Under the pieces are notes generated by a model. That model was not told the DNA's origin and did no database searches. It saw only the letters and a program-made list of their open reading frames with translations. A stretch of 50,370 nucleotides of DNA from Treponema sp. GTDB lineage: Bacteria; Spirochaetota; Spirochaetia; Treponematales; Treponemataceae. Numbering within the stretch: the first letter of the stretch is position 1; each line of letters opens with the position of its first letter. A program made the position numbers and the translations under genes. Shown here one piece after another: positions 43,482 to 50,370 of the stretch. Where the stretch lies: positions 1 through 50,370 of the forward strand of contig JAGBXW010000018.1 in the NCBI GenBank assembly GCA_017629095.1, read 5' to 3'.

Positions 43482-44192
43482 CTCCTGCTGCATTCTCTGT
43501 CGTAAGGCCGCTATTCCCTTGTGGAATTCCGTGCTGGTCATGGAAGGGAATTTCTTGATGTGACGAAGCATTTTTTCTTCCTGCTGTTTTAAAGCAGCTT
43601 CCTTTTCTTTAATCCATTCTTGGTCAAAGCCTCGTTCTACAAATTCAGCGAATTCTTTCAGGCGAGTCTGATACAGGGTAAAGTTCACCAAACCGTGAAG
43701 GGTGGTAATCAAGTCCACCATGAGAATGGCAAACAAAATCCACGCCACTAGTCGGGCTGTTTGCAGGGGGATGGAAAAAATCTTGGACTCTAGCCAGGGA
43801 TGCAGAAAGTGGGCAATCAAGGTTCCCATAAGCCCAAAACAAATGGCTCCTCCAAGAAAAATCCTTCCGTGGAGATTGAATTTTTCCTTAGAATAATCCC
43901 ACCAGCGGGTGTGAAAAAGCACTTCCAAAATCCAGCTAGTAACATATTCCACCACAGACACAATCATCATGCTGGCAAAAAACAGTGGAATCCAAGTATG
44001 AGCCCAGGGCTGTAGCAAATACATAATCAGCAGGCCCCCAACTCCGTACACTGGACATAAGGGCCCCCGCAAAAATCCCCGATTAATAAAACGTCCCTGA
44101 CGAATGGAACAATAGCTTGTTTCCCACAACCAACCAATAAAGCTGTAGGCAAGAAACATCATGAAAATATAGGAAATGTGGATGGTAGCCAT
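43473..44192 (-). CDS. CmpB-family membrane protein (putative ABC-transporter type IV)
   Basis: The 239-residue protein has five or six membrane helices and the family motif FIGWLWETSYCSIRQGRFINRGFLRGPLCPVYGVGG, followed by WWDYSKEKFNLHGRI. The C-terminal 60 residues form a charged helix. Function is unknown in spite of the family name. The ATG has no ribosome site; TATACT lies exactly six bases upstream. Confidence 0.85.
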   Translation of the reverse strand: MATIHISYIFMMFLAYSFIGWLWETSYCSIRQGRFINRGFLRGPLCPVYGVGGLLIMYLLQPWAHTWIPLFFASMMIVSVVEYVTSWILEVLFHTRWWDYSKEKFNLHGRIFLGGAICFGLMGTLIAHFLHPWLESKIFSIPLQTARLVAWILFAILMVDLITTLHGLVNFTLYQTRLKEFAEFVERGFDQEWIKEKEAALKQQEEKMLRHIKKFPSMTSTEFHKGIAALRQRMQQEKK

Positions 44193-44198
44193 ACTTCA

Positions 44199-44204
44199 AG
44201 TATA
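44199..44204 (-). promoter_or_regulatory. -10 box of a leaderless CmpB-family transcript
   Basis: TATACT, then TGAAGT, then ATG at 44192 on the minus strand. Confidence 0.45.
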
Positions 44205-44256
44205 GGTTGTTCTCTCCGGCTGGAGCAAAATTTTTGGGAAGATTTACCCTGTATTG

Positions 44257-44568
44257 CTATTTTAATAGTCGTAGTAAAATTTCCTTTGACTGAGCTGCAA
44301 TCAAGGCAGAAGCTTCCTCTGCAAATTGCAATTTATTAAATGTTTCTATCGGTTCCCGCATCTCCAGAAAACAATGAGGCTCCACGTGCAGCAATTCAGA
44401 AATCTGTTCTATTACGGAAAGTGGCGGAATACTTTTGCCACCTTCTATCATGTTGATGTAGTTTATATTCTTGTCTAGCAGTGTGGATAGTCTTTCTTGG
44501 GAAAGCTTTGCCCTGCGTCTGTAAAATCTTAAATTATCACGAAATACTGTTTCCAGTGAAGGTTTCAT
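44257..44568 (-). CDS. XRE-family transcriptional regulator
   Basis: The 103-residue protein has a helix-turn-helix at residues 12-65 (NLRFYRRRAKLSQERLSTLLDKNINYINMIEGG), and a short C-terminal helical part. It diverges from the small-ORF cluster. Its start overlaps a palindrome CATAC-AATATA-GTATG, and a second palindrome (ATCAT-TAT-ATGAT) lies nearby, so it probably controls itself and the cluster. No ribosome site is visible. Confidence 0.88.
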   Translation of the reverse strand: MKPSLETVFRDNLRFYRRRAKLSQERLSTLLDKNINYINMIEGGKSIPPLSVIEQISELLHVEPHCFLEMREPIETFNKLQFAEEASALIAAQSKEILLRLLK

Positions 44569-44625
44569 ACAATATAGTATGATGGATTTTTTAACCTAAA
44601 ATTATATCATTATATGATGTATTTA

Positions 44626-44654
44626 TTGACAGAAAAACAAATATTTAATATTGT
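44626..44654 (+). promoter_or_regulatory. Promoter of the small-ORF cluster
   Basis: TTGACA (44626-44631) and TATTGT (44649-44654) are 17 bases apart. It faces away from the XRE gene, with palindromes between. Confidence 0.65.
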
Positions 44655-44705
44655 ATTTTTAGGGGTAATTCCCAAGAGGTTATATTTCCATAGGAGGAAG
44701 AAACA

Positions 44706-44852
44706 ATGAAGACTTATGAGATTGCTTATAGTCCAGCTGGTTCAACAACCGTGTTACATCAAAGAATTAAGGCTAATTCAAAGGCAGAAGCAAAGGCAAA
44801 ATTTTTAAGTTCGTACAAAAACTATAAGATTGTAGCAATTTACGAGAAATAA
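44706..44852 (+). CDS. Small protein 1 of the XRE-linked cluster
   Basis: This is a 48-residue ORF: MKTYEIAYSPAGSTTVLHQR, then an Ala/Lys-rich helix (ANSKAEAKAKFLSSYKNYK), ending VAIYEK. AGGAGG stands at the right distance. It has the beta-helix-beta look of small proteins found in mobile and phage-like loci. Function unknown. Confidence 0.65.
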   Translation: MKTYEIAYSPAGSTTVLHQRIKANSKAEAKAKFLSSYKNYKIVAIYEK

Positions 44853-44863
44853 GAAGGATAAGT

Positions 44864-45082
44864 ATGGGGACAAATTGGAATGATTTTTCTGAATCCGAAA
44901 AGGATGAAATGCGAAGTCGGGCAGCTTCAATAAGGGATGAGGCTGCTGGTCGGAGAGAGGAATTTGAGGCTAGGTTAAAGGCTAAAAAAGAAAGTGGTGG
45001 AAGTTCCTTTTTGGAGAGTCTGCTTGCTGGACTGTGCAGAAGCCTGGAGCGCACGGCCAATAACATCTCCAATCGGAGGTAG
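44864..45082 (+). CDS. Small protein 2 of the XRE-linked cluster
   Basis: The 72-residue ORF is strongly charged and helical (ESEKDEMRSRAASIRDEAAGRREEFEARLKA), ending RTANNISNRR. GAAGGA precedes the ATG. A larger minus-strand ORF overlaps it but has no ribosome site. Function unknown. Confidence 0.6.
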   Translation: MGTNWNDFSESEKDEMRSRAASIRDEAAGRREEFEARLKAKKESGGSSFLESLLAGLCRSLERTANNISNRR

Positions 45083-45086
45083 GCCG

Positions 45087-45167
45087 ATGGAGGACAATCT
45101 GATTTTTTGTGAGTGGGGTCACGGGAAAATGGATTGTTCTCCAATTTATTTGATTTGTATGGGGTAA
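45087..45167 (+). CDS. Very small ORF, possible micropeptide
   Basis: This is a 26-residue ORF (start MEDNLIFCEWGHGKMDC) lying four bases after small protein 2 and three bases before small protein 3. GGAGG is eight bases before its ATG. Three cysteines and one histidine are packed in 17 residues. It may be only a coupling leader. Confidence 0.35.
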   Translation: MEDNLIFCEWGHGKMDCSPIYLICMG

Positions 45168-45170
45168 AAT

Positions 45171-45383
45171 ATGACGGAAGAAGAACGTGAACGTAGGGAG
45201 CAGATAAAAGAAGCTCAAAAGCAAGGGCAAGAGGCTGCAAAAGGGCTATGGCAAAATTTCAAGAAAATGACAGGAAGTAAAGTGGATGACAACGGTAATT
45301 TAGGTCCAATGACAAAACAAGGAAAAATCGTTTTCTTAGGAATTGTCATTATCCTAATTCTTATTGCTGCCTGTGATTTGTAA
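45171..45383 (+). CDS. Small protein 3: tail-anchored membrane protein
   Basis: The 70-residue ORF has a charged N-terminal half (TEEERERREQIKEAQKQGQEAAKG) and a C-terminal membrane helix (IVFLGIVIILILIAACDL). GGGG is close to the ATG. It ends the cluster before a terminator. Function unknown. Confidence 0.6.
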   Translation: MTEEERERREQIKEAQKQGQEAAKGLWQNFKKMTGSKVDDNGNLGPMTKQGKIVFLGIVIILILIAACDL

Positions 45384-45397
45384 GAAAAGTCTTTAGT

Positions 45398-45436
45398 GGG
45401 AGGAGTTAGTTCTGAAAACTTCTCCCTAGTTTTTAG
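45398..45436 (+). terminator. Intrinsic terminator of the small-ORF cluster
   Basis: GGGAGGAGTT (45398-45407) pairs with AACTTCTCCC (45417-45426) with one G-U pair, followed by TAGTTTTT. Confidence 0.8.
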
Positions 45437-45502
45437 TTCCTCACTTCAATTTTCAATTCGATAATACTTTCCATTCGCACTCCAAATTCCCATCTATTGC
45501 AC

Positions 45503-45531
45503 TTGAATTGCACAGATTCTGATGGTATATT
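45503..45531 (+). promoter_or_regulatory. Promoter and direct repeat of the RelB/YoeB operon
   Basis: TTGAAT (45503-45508) and TATATT (45526-45531) are spaced by 17 bases. TTGCAC occurs twice, at 45497 and 45508, 11 bases apart (one helical turn), a possible antitoxin binding site overlapping the -35. Confidence 0.55.
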
Positions 45532-45561
45532 GAAAGGAGAAATCTTTTCAGGAGTATAATC

Positions 45562-45825
45562 ATGGCAAACGTAACTATCAGACTAGACAACAACGACAAA
45601 ATCGAATTCGCCCGTATCTGCGAAAAAATCGGACTTTCTGTATCCACTGCCTTCAATGTTTTTGTGAAGACAGTCATCAAGGAGGAGAAAATCCCCTTTG
45701 AGCTTTCTGCCAAGGAGCCAGATGATTTTTACAACGAGGCCAATATCCGCCATTTGGAGGAGTTGAAGCGACTTGATGACGAAGGGAAGCTCAAATTTAC
45801 AAAACATGATTTAATTGAGGTGTAG
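45562..45825 (+). CDS. RelB/DinJ-family antitoxin
   Basis: The 87-residue protein opens ANVTIRLDNNDKIEFARICEKIGLSVSTAFNVFVKTVI, the ribbon-helix-helix of RelB/DinJ. The C-terminal part is acidic and binds toxin. AAAGGAG lies upstream. It ends two bases before the toxin start. Confidence 0.9.
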   Translation: MANVTIRLDNNDKIEFARICEKIGLSVSTAFNVFVKTVIKEEKIPFELSAKEPDDFYNEANIRHLEELKRLDDEGKLKFTKHDLIEV

Positions 45826-45827
45826 CG

Positions 45828-46091
45828 GTGGATAAAATATGGACAGATGACGCTTGGGAACAATATTTGTATTGGCAGGAGCAAGATAAAAAGACTTTAA
45901 GAAAATTGAATAAATTACTTGCGGATATAGATCGCAACGGAAATACTGGTCTTGGTCATCCAGAACCGCTGAAGGGAAACTTGTCCGGGTGGTGGAGTCG
46001 GGAGATTGATGAGAAGAACCGTCTTATCTACAAGATTGAAGACGGCTGCATCAAAATCTACCAGTGCAAGAACCACTACCAAGACAAGTGA
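45828..46091 (+). CDS. yoeB: YoeB-family toxin
   Basis: The 87-residue toxin has IWTDDAWEQYLYWQEQDKKTLRKLNKLL, GHPEPLKGNLSGWWSREID and NRLIYKIEDGCIKIYQCKNHY, the complete YoeB pattern, including the C-terminal catalytic histidine and tyrosine. YoeB cleaves mRNA at the ribosome. The start is GTG at 45828, coupled to the antitoxin. The YoeB toxin is paired with a RelB/DinJ-type antitoxin rather than the more usual YefM. Confidence 0.92.
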   Translation: MDKIWTDDAWEQYLYWQEQDKKTLRKLNKLLADIDRNGNTGLGHPEPLKGNLSGWWSREIDEKNRLIYKIEDGCIKIYQCKNHYQDK

Positions 46092-46103
46092 TAAACTTGA
46101 TTG

Positions 46104-46571
46104 TTATGCTTCGATTTCCTTGATGAGGTTTACCATTTCGATGGCACCAAGAGCACAATCGTAGCCCTTGTTGCCAGCCTTTGTACCAGCTCGTTCAATG
46201 GCCTGCTCAATGTTTTCGGTGGTGAGAATGCCGAACATTACTGGAACCTGGCTAGAAAGGGAAACCTGAGCAATTCCCTTGGAAACCTCGCTACAAACAT
46301 AGTCGTAGTGGGTGGTGCTCCCACGGATAACGGCTCCAAGGCAGATTACAGCATCGTACTTGCCACTTTTTGCCATCTTGGAAGCAATGAGGGGAATCTC
46401 AAAGGCTCCAGGAACCCAAGCCACGTGAACATTTTCTTCCTGAACTCCGTGACGCAAAAGTCCGTCCATAGCTCCATCTAAAAGCTTTGAACCGATAAAC
46501 TCGTTAAAACGAGCAACGATAATTCCCACCTTCATGGTGGAAGCAACTAATGAACCTTCAAATTTCTTCAT
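46104..46571 (-). CDS. ribH: 6,7-dimethyl-8-ribityllumazine synthase
   Basis: The 155-residue enzyme condenses the pyrimidinedione with dihydroxybutanone phosphate. It has [44 protein letters not shown] and [19 protein letters not shown], the standard active-site regions. ATG 46571 has AGGAG upstream; the ORF start at 46649 overlaps nothing useful. It is the last gene of the riboflavin operon. Confidence 0.96.
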   Translation of the reverse strand: MKKFEGSLVASTMKVGIIVARFNEFIGSKLLDGAMDGLLRHGVQEENVHVAWVPGAFEIPLIASKMAKSGKYDAVICLGAVIRGSTTHYDYVCSEVSKGIAQVSLSSQVPVMFGILTTENIEQAIERAGTKAGNKGYDCALGAIEMVNLIKEIEA

Positions 46572-46609
46572 ATATTTCTCCTTGTAGTTTAGTTTTACGG
46601 TAAGGCCAT

Positions 46610-46641
46610 GAGTCAACACTCTGCTATCAACTGCTGACTCA
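46610..46641. repeat. Hairpin between ribBA and ribH
   Basis: TGAGTCA (46610-46616) and TGACTCA (46635-46641) are exact inverted arms in the 79-base gap. No T-run follows on the minus strand, so it may affect mRNA stability rather than end transcription. Confidence 0.4.
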
Positions 46642-46650
46642 CGGTGCATC

Positions 46651-47853
46651 TCATTGGTAATTCAAGAAATGTCCCATTTTATGCTGCTTTGTCTTGAGAT
46701 AGAACAGGTCATCCTTGGTGGCATCCATCTGGATGGGCACCCGCTCAGAAATTTCCATGCCAAAGTCAGAAAGCTGGTATACCTTGTCGGGGTTGTTAGT
46801 TAAAAGACGCATGGTTTTTACTCCCAAGTCCCGCAAAATCTGAGCTCCAATGTAGTATTCACGCTGGTCGGCTTCAAATCCCAAGGCAATGTTTGCTTCC
46901 ATGGTGTCCATGCCCTTTTCCTGGAGCTCGTAAGCCTTCAGCTTGTTAATAAGTCCGATTCCTCGTCCTTCCTGTCTCATGTACAGGAGAATTCCTCGGC
47001 CTTCTGCTTCAATCTGGCTCATGGCGGCGGAAAATTGCTGTCCGCAGTCACAGCGAAGGGAACCAAAGGCATCTCCAGTGAGACATTCAGAGTGCACACG
47101 ACAGAGAATGTCTTTTCCGTCACCAATATCACCCTTAACCAAGGCTACGTGGTGCTCGCCGTTCAACTTGTTTACATAGCTATATGCCACAAAGTCGCCG
47201 TATTTGGTGGGCATCTTGGTAACGGTCATGCGGTCTACCAGCTTTTCGTAGCGCTTGCGGTAGGTCTGCAGATCCTTGATGGTGATGAACTTAAGATTGT
47301 GCTTCTTTGCCAGTTCCTTGAGTTCAGGGGTGCGCATCATGGAACCGTCGTCCTTCATGATTTCGCAGCATAGACCGCATTCCTTTAAGCCAGCCAAACG
47401 CATCAAGTCTACGGTGGCTTCGGTGTGACCATTGCGAACAAGTACACCATTAGGTTTTGCTTCCAGTGGGAACATGTGACCAGGACGGCGGAAATCGTCT
47501 GGTTTAGCATCCTCTTCTACACATTTCATGGCAGTGAAGGAACGTTCTGTGGCAGAAATTCCAGTGGTGGTGTCTACATGGTCAATAGAAACAGTAAAGG
47601 CTGTTTCATGATTATCTGTGTTGTAGCTTACCATTTGAGGAAGTCGCAACTTTTGAATGTAATCAACAGACATGGGCATACAAATTAAGCCACGACCGTG
47701 AACAGCCATAAAGTTAATTGCTTCTGTGGTAGCAAACTGGGCGGCACAGATAAAGTCACCTTCGTTTTCTCGATCTGGATCGTCGGTTACTAAAATAATT
47801 TTGCCCTGACGCAAATCCTCTAGGGCTTCTTCAATAGTGTTGAAGTCAGACAT
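46651..47853 (-). CDS. ribBA: Bifunctional dihydroxybutanone phosphate synthase / GTP cyclohydrolase II
   Basis: The 400-residue fusion starts both branches of riboflavin synthesis. The N-terminal RibB part has [21 protein letters not shown] and the RRPGHMFPL loop. The C-terminal RibA part has the zinc site [15 protein letters not shown] and [16 protein letters not shown] precedes ATG 47853. Both domains appear complete. Confidence 0.96.
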   Translation of the reverse strand: MSDFNTIEEALEDLRQGKIILVTDDPDRENEGDFICAAQFATTEAINFMAVHGRGLICMPMSVDYIQKLRLPQMVSYNTDNHETAFTVSIDHVDTTTGISATERSFTAMKCVEEDAKPDDFRRPGHMFPLEAKPNGVLVRNGHTEATVDLMRLAGLKECGLCCEIMKDDGSMMRTPELKELAKKHNLKFITIKDLQTYRKRYEKLVDRMTVTKMPTKYGDFVAYSYVNKLNGEHHVALVKGDIGDGKDILCRVHSECLTGDAFGSLRCDCGQQFSAAMSQIEAEGRGILLYMRQEGRGIGLINKLKAYELQEKGMDTMEANIALGFEADQREYYIGAQILRDLGVKTMRLLTNNPDKVYQLSDFGMEISERVPIQMDATKDDLFYLKTKQHKMGHFLNYQ

Positions 47854-47913
47854 AGCTGCTCTCCTTATGTATGATGTGGCGATTTTATTGTCGCCGAGAT
47901 TTATTTATTGGAT

Positions 47914-48609
47914 TTAAAATCCATTTGCGGCTAAAAACTCCATGGTTATGCCGCTTTTTTCCTGCTTTTGATTTCCATTGGCTTTTGATTGAAAATCAGC
48001 TTGCTGCCAGCTGGACTGAACTCCCCCTTGAAGGAGTTTTTCCACATACTTCCCGATGATATCGTTTTCCAAGTTTACCTTGTCACCAACCTTTTTCTGT
48101 CCCAAAATAGTAATGGCCACCGTGTGAGGAATGGCAGAAATGGCAAAATCCTTGTCAGAAACTCGTGCCACTGTAAGACTTGTTCCGTCAATGGTGATGG
48201 AGCCCTTTTCCACAATGTACCGCAAGATTTCTGGGCCAGCAGAAATGGTGTACCAAATAGCATTATCGTCCCGCTGGATATTGGAAACTGTTCCCACACC
48301 GTCTACGTGGCCAGACACAATGTGGCCTCCAAAGCGCCCGTTGGCAGCCATGGCTCGCTCTAGGTTTACAGAGCTTCCTTGTCGTAGCTGGCCTAAATTG
48401 GTGCGATTCAAAGTTTCGTGCATAACGTCAGCAGCAAATTCATTGGCACTGAACTCTGTTACCGTTAAACAAATTCCGTTTACGGCAATGCTGTCTCCAA
48501 TATGCATATCTGCCATGATTTTTGCCGCTTGAATCCGCAAAATGGCAGAGTTGCGGCCCTTTTGAATGGCCTTTATGGTACCGATTTCTTCAACTATTCC
48601 AGTAAACAT
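47914..48609 (-). CDS. ribE: Riboflavin synthase alpha chain
   Basis: The 231-residue enzyme turns two lumazines into riboflavin. It has two similar barrels: MFTGIVEEIGTI with NGICLTV, then GHVDGVG with IDGTSLTV. Both repeats are intact. The C-terminus is longer than usual by about 20 residues (SWQQADFQSKANGNQ...). Third in function but second in order after ribD. Confidence 0.95.
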   Translation of the reverse strand: MFTGIVEEIGTIKAIQKGRNSAILRIQAAKIMADMHIGDSIAVNGICLTVTEFSANEFAADVMHETLNRTNLGQLRQGSSVNLERAMAANGRFGGHIVSGHVDGVGTVSNIQRDDNAIWYTISAGPEILRYIVEKGSITIDGTSLTVARVSDKDFAISAIPHTVAITILGQKKVGDKVNLENDIIGKYVEKLLQGGVQSSWQQADFQSKANGNQKQEKSGITMEFLAANGF

Positions 48610-48622
48610 AAATTATTTTCTC

Positions 48623-49753
48623 CTAAAGCTCGTTGCAACTACAGTCTGCTGAGTGGCAAGAAGGAAGGATTTCTTGTTCCAAAAGGAAATCCTCGCCCAG
48701 TTGCTGGGTGGCTACAACACGCATCTGAAAGGCTTGTTGTGGATTATCTACTCCAATGCCTCCTACAGGAGACTTGGCGGTTTCTCCACCAAAGATTTTT
48801 GGAGCAATATAGGTATACACCCGCTGCACCAAGCCTGCCTGTAGCAAGGACCAGTTCAGCTGACCGCCACCTTCCACAAGAACACTATCAATTTTTTCTT
48901 GGCCCAATCGATGAACCAATGTTTGTAGGTCAACCCCTCCATTTTTTGAGGGCACCACCCAAATCTGGCAACCAGCTTCTTGGTAGGGCTTGTACCGAGA
49001 CTCCTCCTGACAGCAGGTGGCAATGATGGTGGGAACTTCCTTGGCGGTAACAACTAACTTTGCAGAAAGGGGAGTACGGAGTTGAGTGTCACAGATGATT
49101 CTCACAGGATTATTGCCATTTTCTATGCGACAGGTTAATTCTGGATCATCTGCCAAAACAGTTCCTGTCCCCACCATAATTGCTGCATATTTGTTGCGAA
49201 GCTCATGGACGTGGTGGCGGGCTGCCTCCCCAGTAATCCAACGAGAGGCTCCTGTATGGCAGGCAATTTTTCCGTCGGCAGTCATGGCATATTTCAGTGC
49301 AAGATAAGGCTGCTTGGTGGTAATGTAATGGAAAAAGATAAAATTGATGGCGTCACATTCAGCTTGGAGAAAACCTTCTTCTACCTGAATGCCAGCAGCC
49401 TTGAGCTGGGCAATTCCCTTGCCAGCTACCAGTGGGTTTGGATCTGCTGAACCCACTACCACACGTTTTATGCCAGCTTGAATCAGGGCTTCTGTGCAAG
49501 GTGGATTTTTTCCGTGATGACAACATGGCTCCAGAGTAACGTAAATGGTAGCTCCTGTAGCTGATTCTGTACAGGAAGCCAAGGCATTTCGCTCTGCATG
49601 AGGGCAACCATACTGCTGATGGTAGCCTTCTCCAATAACACGACCATCCTTTACAATAACTGCTCCCACCAATGGATTGGGGTTTACCCTTCCTGTTCCC
49701 TTAAGAGCCAGTGCAATGGCCTGTCTCATGTATTTTTCATCATCTGAGTTCAT
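48623..49753 (-). CDS. ribD: Bifunctional pyrimidine deaminase/reductase RibD
   Basis: The 376-residue fusion has an N-terminal deaminase with the zinc site PHAERNAL and EPCCHHGKNPPC, and a C-terminal reductase (YAMTADGKIA, ASRWITG, VLVEGGGQLNWSLL). ATG 49753 was chosen because TAAGG lies five bases upstream; the ORF open to 49852 runs into the riboswitch. It is the first gene under the FMN riboswitch. Confidence 0.95.
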   Translation of the reverse strand: MNSDDEKYMRQAIALALKGTGRVNPNPLVGAVIVKDGRVIGEGYHQQYGCPHAERNALASCTESATGATIYVTLEPCCHHGKNPPCTEALIQAGIKRVVVGSADPNPLVAGKGIAQLKAAGIQVEEGFLQAECDAINFIFFHYITTKQPYLALKYAMTADGKIACHTGASRWITGEAARHHVHELRNKYAAIMVGTGTVLADDPELTCRIENGNNPVRIICDTQLRTPLSAKLVVTAKEVPTIIATCCQEESRYKPYQEAGCQIWVVPSKNGGVDLQTLVHRLGQEKIDSVLVEGGGQLNWSLLQAGLVQRVYTYIAPKIFGGETAKSPVGGIGVDNPQQAFQMRVVATQQLGEDFLLEQEILPSCHSADCSCNEL

Positions 49754-49849
49754 AATTACCTTAGTATGTTTGTCTTCAGGGAGGGAAAAAGGACAGAACG
49801 GCATAAGGGCGTGTTGCCCGTAGATGGGTTTCTGTGAGTCATCTTCTTT

Positions 49850-49946
49850 CATCCAGACTGTAACTGTCGGCTTCGGAATTACACCGAATCATGCCTTATG
49901 GCTCGTGGGCTATACCACCGGTAGGAACTTTCATCCTGCCCTGAAG
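49850..49946 (-). ncRNA. FMN riboswitch (RFN element)
   Basis: On the minus strand the order is complete: AGGGCAGGATGAAAGTTCC, CTACCGGTGGTATAGCCC, ACGAGCC, then GATTCGGTGTAATTCCG, GCCGACAGTTACAGTC, GGATG. It controls ribD-ribE-ribBA-ribH. Just downstream, ACGGGCA and TGCCGT (about 49800-49825) can pair before a T-rich run, a candidate attenuator. Confidence 0.95.
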
Positions 49947-49950
49947 ACGT

Positions 49951-49956
49951 AGTATA
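49951..49956 (-). promoter_or_regulatory. -10 box of the riboflavin operon
   Basis: TATACT lies seven to eight bases before the riboswitch 5' end; no clear -35 was seen. Confidence 0.5.
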
Positions 49957-50028
49957 CCTCAAAAGAATCCTGAGGTTTTTTATGTAACATATACTATAAT
50001 CTAGGGATTGCTATCTGTCAAGGTAAAA

Positions 50029-50060
50029 GAAAGAAGCACCACCTGTGAAGATGGTGCCTT
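50029..50060 (-). terminator. Terminator of the right-end gene
   Basis: On the minus strand, GGCACCA pairs with TGGTGC(T), followed by TTCTTTCTTTT. It follows the partial gene by about 10 bases. Confidence 0.7.
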
Positions 50061-50070
50061 GTCTTGAGGT

Positions 50071-50370
50071 TTATGGGTAGAGTTTGAATCCCACTCTTCC
50101 TAAAACGTGGAATTTATTGGGATATTCGGAAGTATTGATCCTTTGTATGCCAGAAGATATTCCATCTGTAATATTTGTATGATAGGAATATACAAATCCT
50201 AAGTCACAGAAAAGATTCATGGGAATATCGATATGCTGCATATCGTATTTACAGCCAACAGTCAGAATATGCTGCCACTGATACACACCATCATGAAGGA
50301 AGTGTTTTTTCTCAGGCATATCACTGTATTCTGTGGAAGCATAGGTGCTACCGGGAACATTTATACCATG
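50071..50370 (-). CDS. C-terminus of an outer-membrane-type protein (5' end outside window)
   Basis: The frame is open to the window edge, giving 99 residues. Alternating hydrophobic and polar strands (HILTVGCKYDMQHIDIP, MNLFCDLGFVYSYHTN, KFHVLGRVGFKLYP) suggest the last strands of a beta-barrel. No family recognised. An internal ATG at 50319 is not a likely start, because upstream codons continue in the same style. Confidence 0.6.
   Translation of the reverse strand, partial: HGINVPGSTYASTEYSDMPEKKHFLHDGVYQWQHILTVGCKYDMQHIDIPMNLFCDLGFVYSYHTNITDGISSGIQRINTSEYPNKFHVLGRVGFKLYP

Noticed and set aside
44773..45240. 155-codon minus-strand ORF opposite the small genes
   Set aside because: No ribosome site, and the plus-strand small ORFs have promoter, ribosome sites and terminator in order.
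49955..49982. CCTCA...TGAGG followed by TTTTTT as a plus-strand terminator
   Set aside because: No plus-strand gene leads into it, and the stem is only five to six bases; probably chance overlap with the rib promoter region.

Overview
The window looks like the chromosome of a host-associated, anaerobic spirochaete, most likely Treponema or a close relative. The case is indirect. There is a BspA-type leucine-rich-repeat surface protein, a FliL-like lipoprotein, many lipoproteins with spirochaete-style lipoboxes, and a substrate-binding protein whose signal peptide runs straight into an 'AMGGKES' start, a form I associate with treponemes. Base composition is mixed: the housekeeping and respiratory blocks are moderate in GC, while roughly 0.6-5.4 kb and 8.2-11.1 kb are clearly AT-rich and read as accessory DNA. 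I see no rRNA, tRNA or CRISPR array.

Left end (0-16.2 kb): a truncated ORF, a small ORF coupled to a BspA-like protein, and a two-gene unit pairing an RNase III/dsRBD protein with a radical SAM protein. Two small lipoproteins follow, one FliL-like. Pyrimidine genes (pyrC, then pyrB-pyrI) lie on the minus strand and are separated by a YefM/ParE-type toxin-antitoxin pair and an AT-rich FecCD-type ABC importer. Then come radA, a NusG-domain-II membrane protein, an Rpn-family nuclease and about 0.9 kb of palindromic repeats (15.3-16.2 kb).

Molybdenum and respiration block (16.2-32.0 kb): mobA with two rhodaneses diverges from a predicted Moco riboswitch, a FecCD-type importer (probably molybdate or tungstate) and a THEP1-like NTPase. 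Facing it is a minus-strand run of about 11 kb: a Rossmann-fold lipoprotein, a polyferredoxin, a small lipoprotein, a TorD chaperone, a Tat-exported DMSO-reductase-family enzyme (DmsABC type), TatB-TatA-TatC, an ABC substrate-binding protein and permease without an ATPase, and a MenA-type prenyltransferase. Together these form an almost self-contained anaerobic respiratory module. They supply metal uptake, cofactor completion, enzyme maturation, export, electron transfer and quinone prenylation. The importer of a family with known aromatic substrates next to menA suggests salvage of a quinone headgroup precursor; that is an inference.

Right part (32-50.4 kb): nagA, a MetY-type sulfhydrylase, a large metalloprotease/propeller/outer-membrane protein, a polar amino acid ABC importer, two glycosyltransferases, a CmpB-family membrane protein, an XRE regulator divergent from four tiny ORFs, a RelB/YoeB toxin-antitoxin pair, the riboflavin operon ribD-ribE-ribBA-ribH under an FMN riboswitch, and the C-terminus of an outer-membrane-type protein. 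Several genes lack a Shine-Dalgarno site and instead carry a -10-like box exactly six bases before ATG, which suggests leaderless transcripts.
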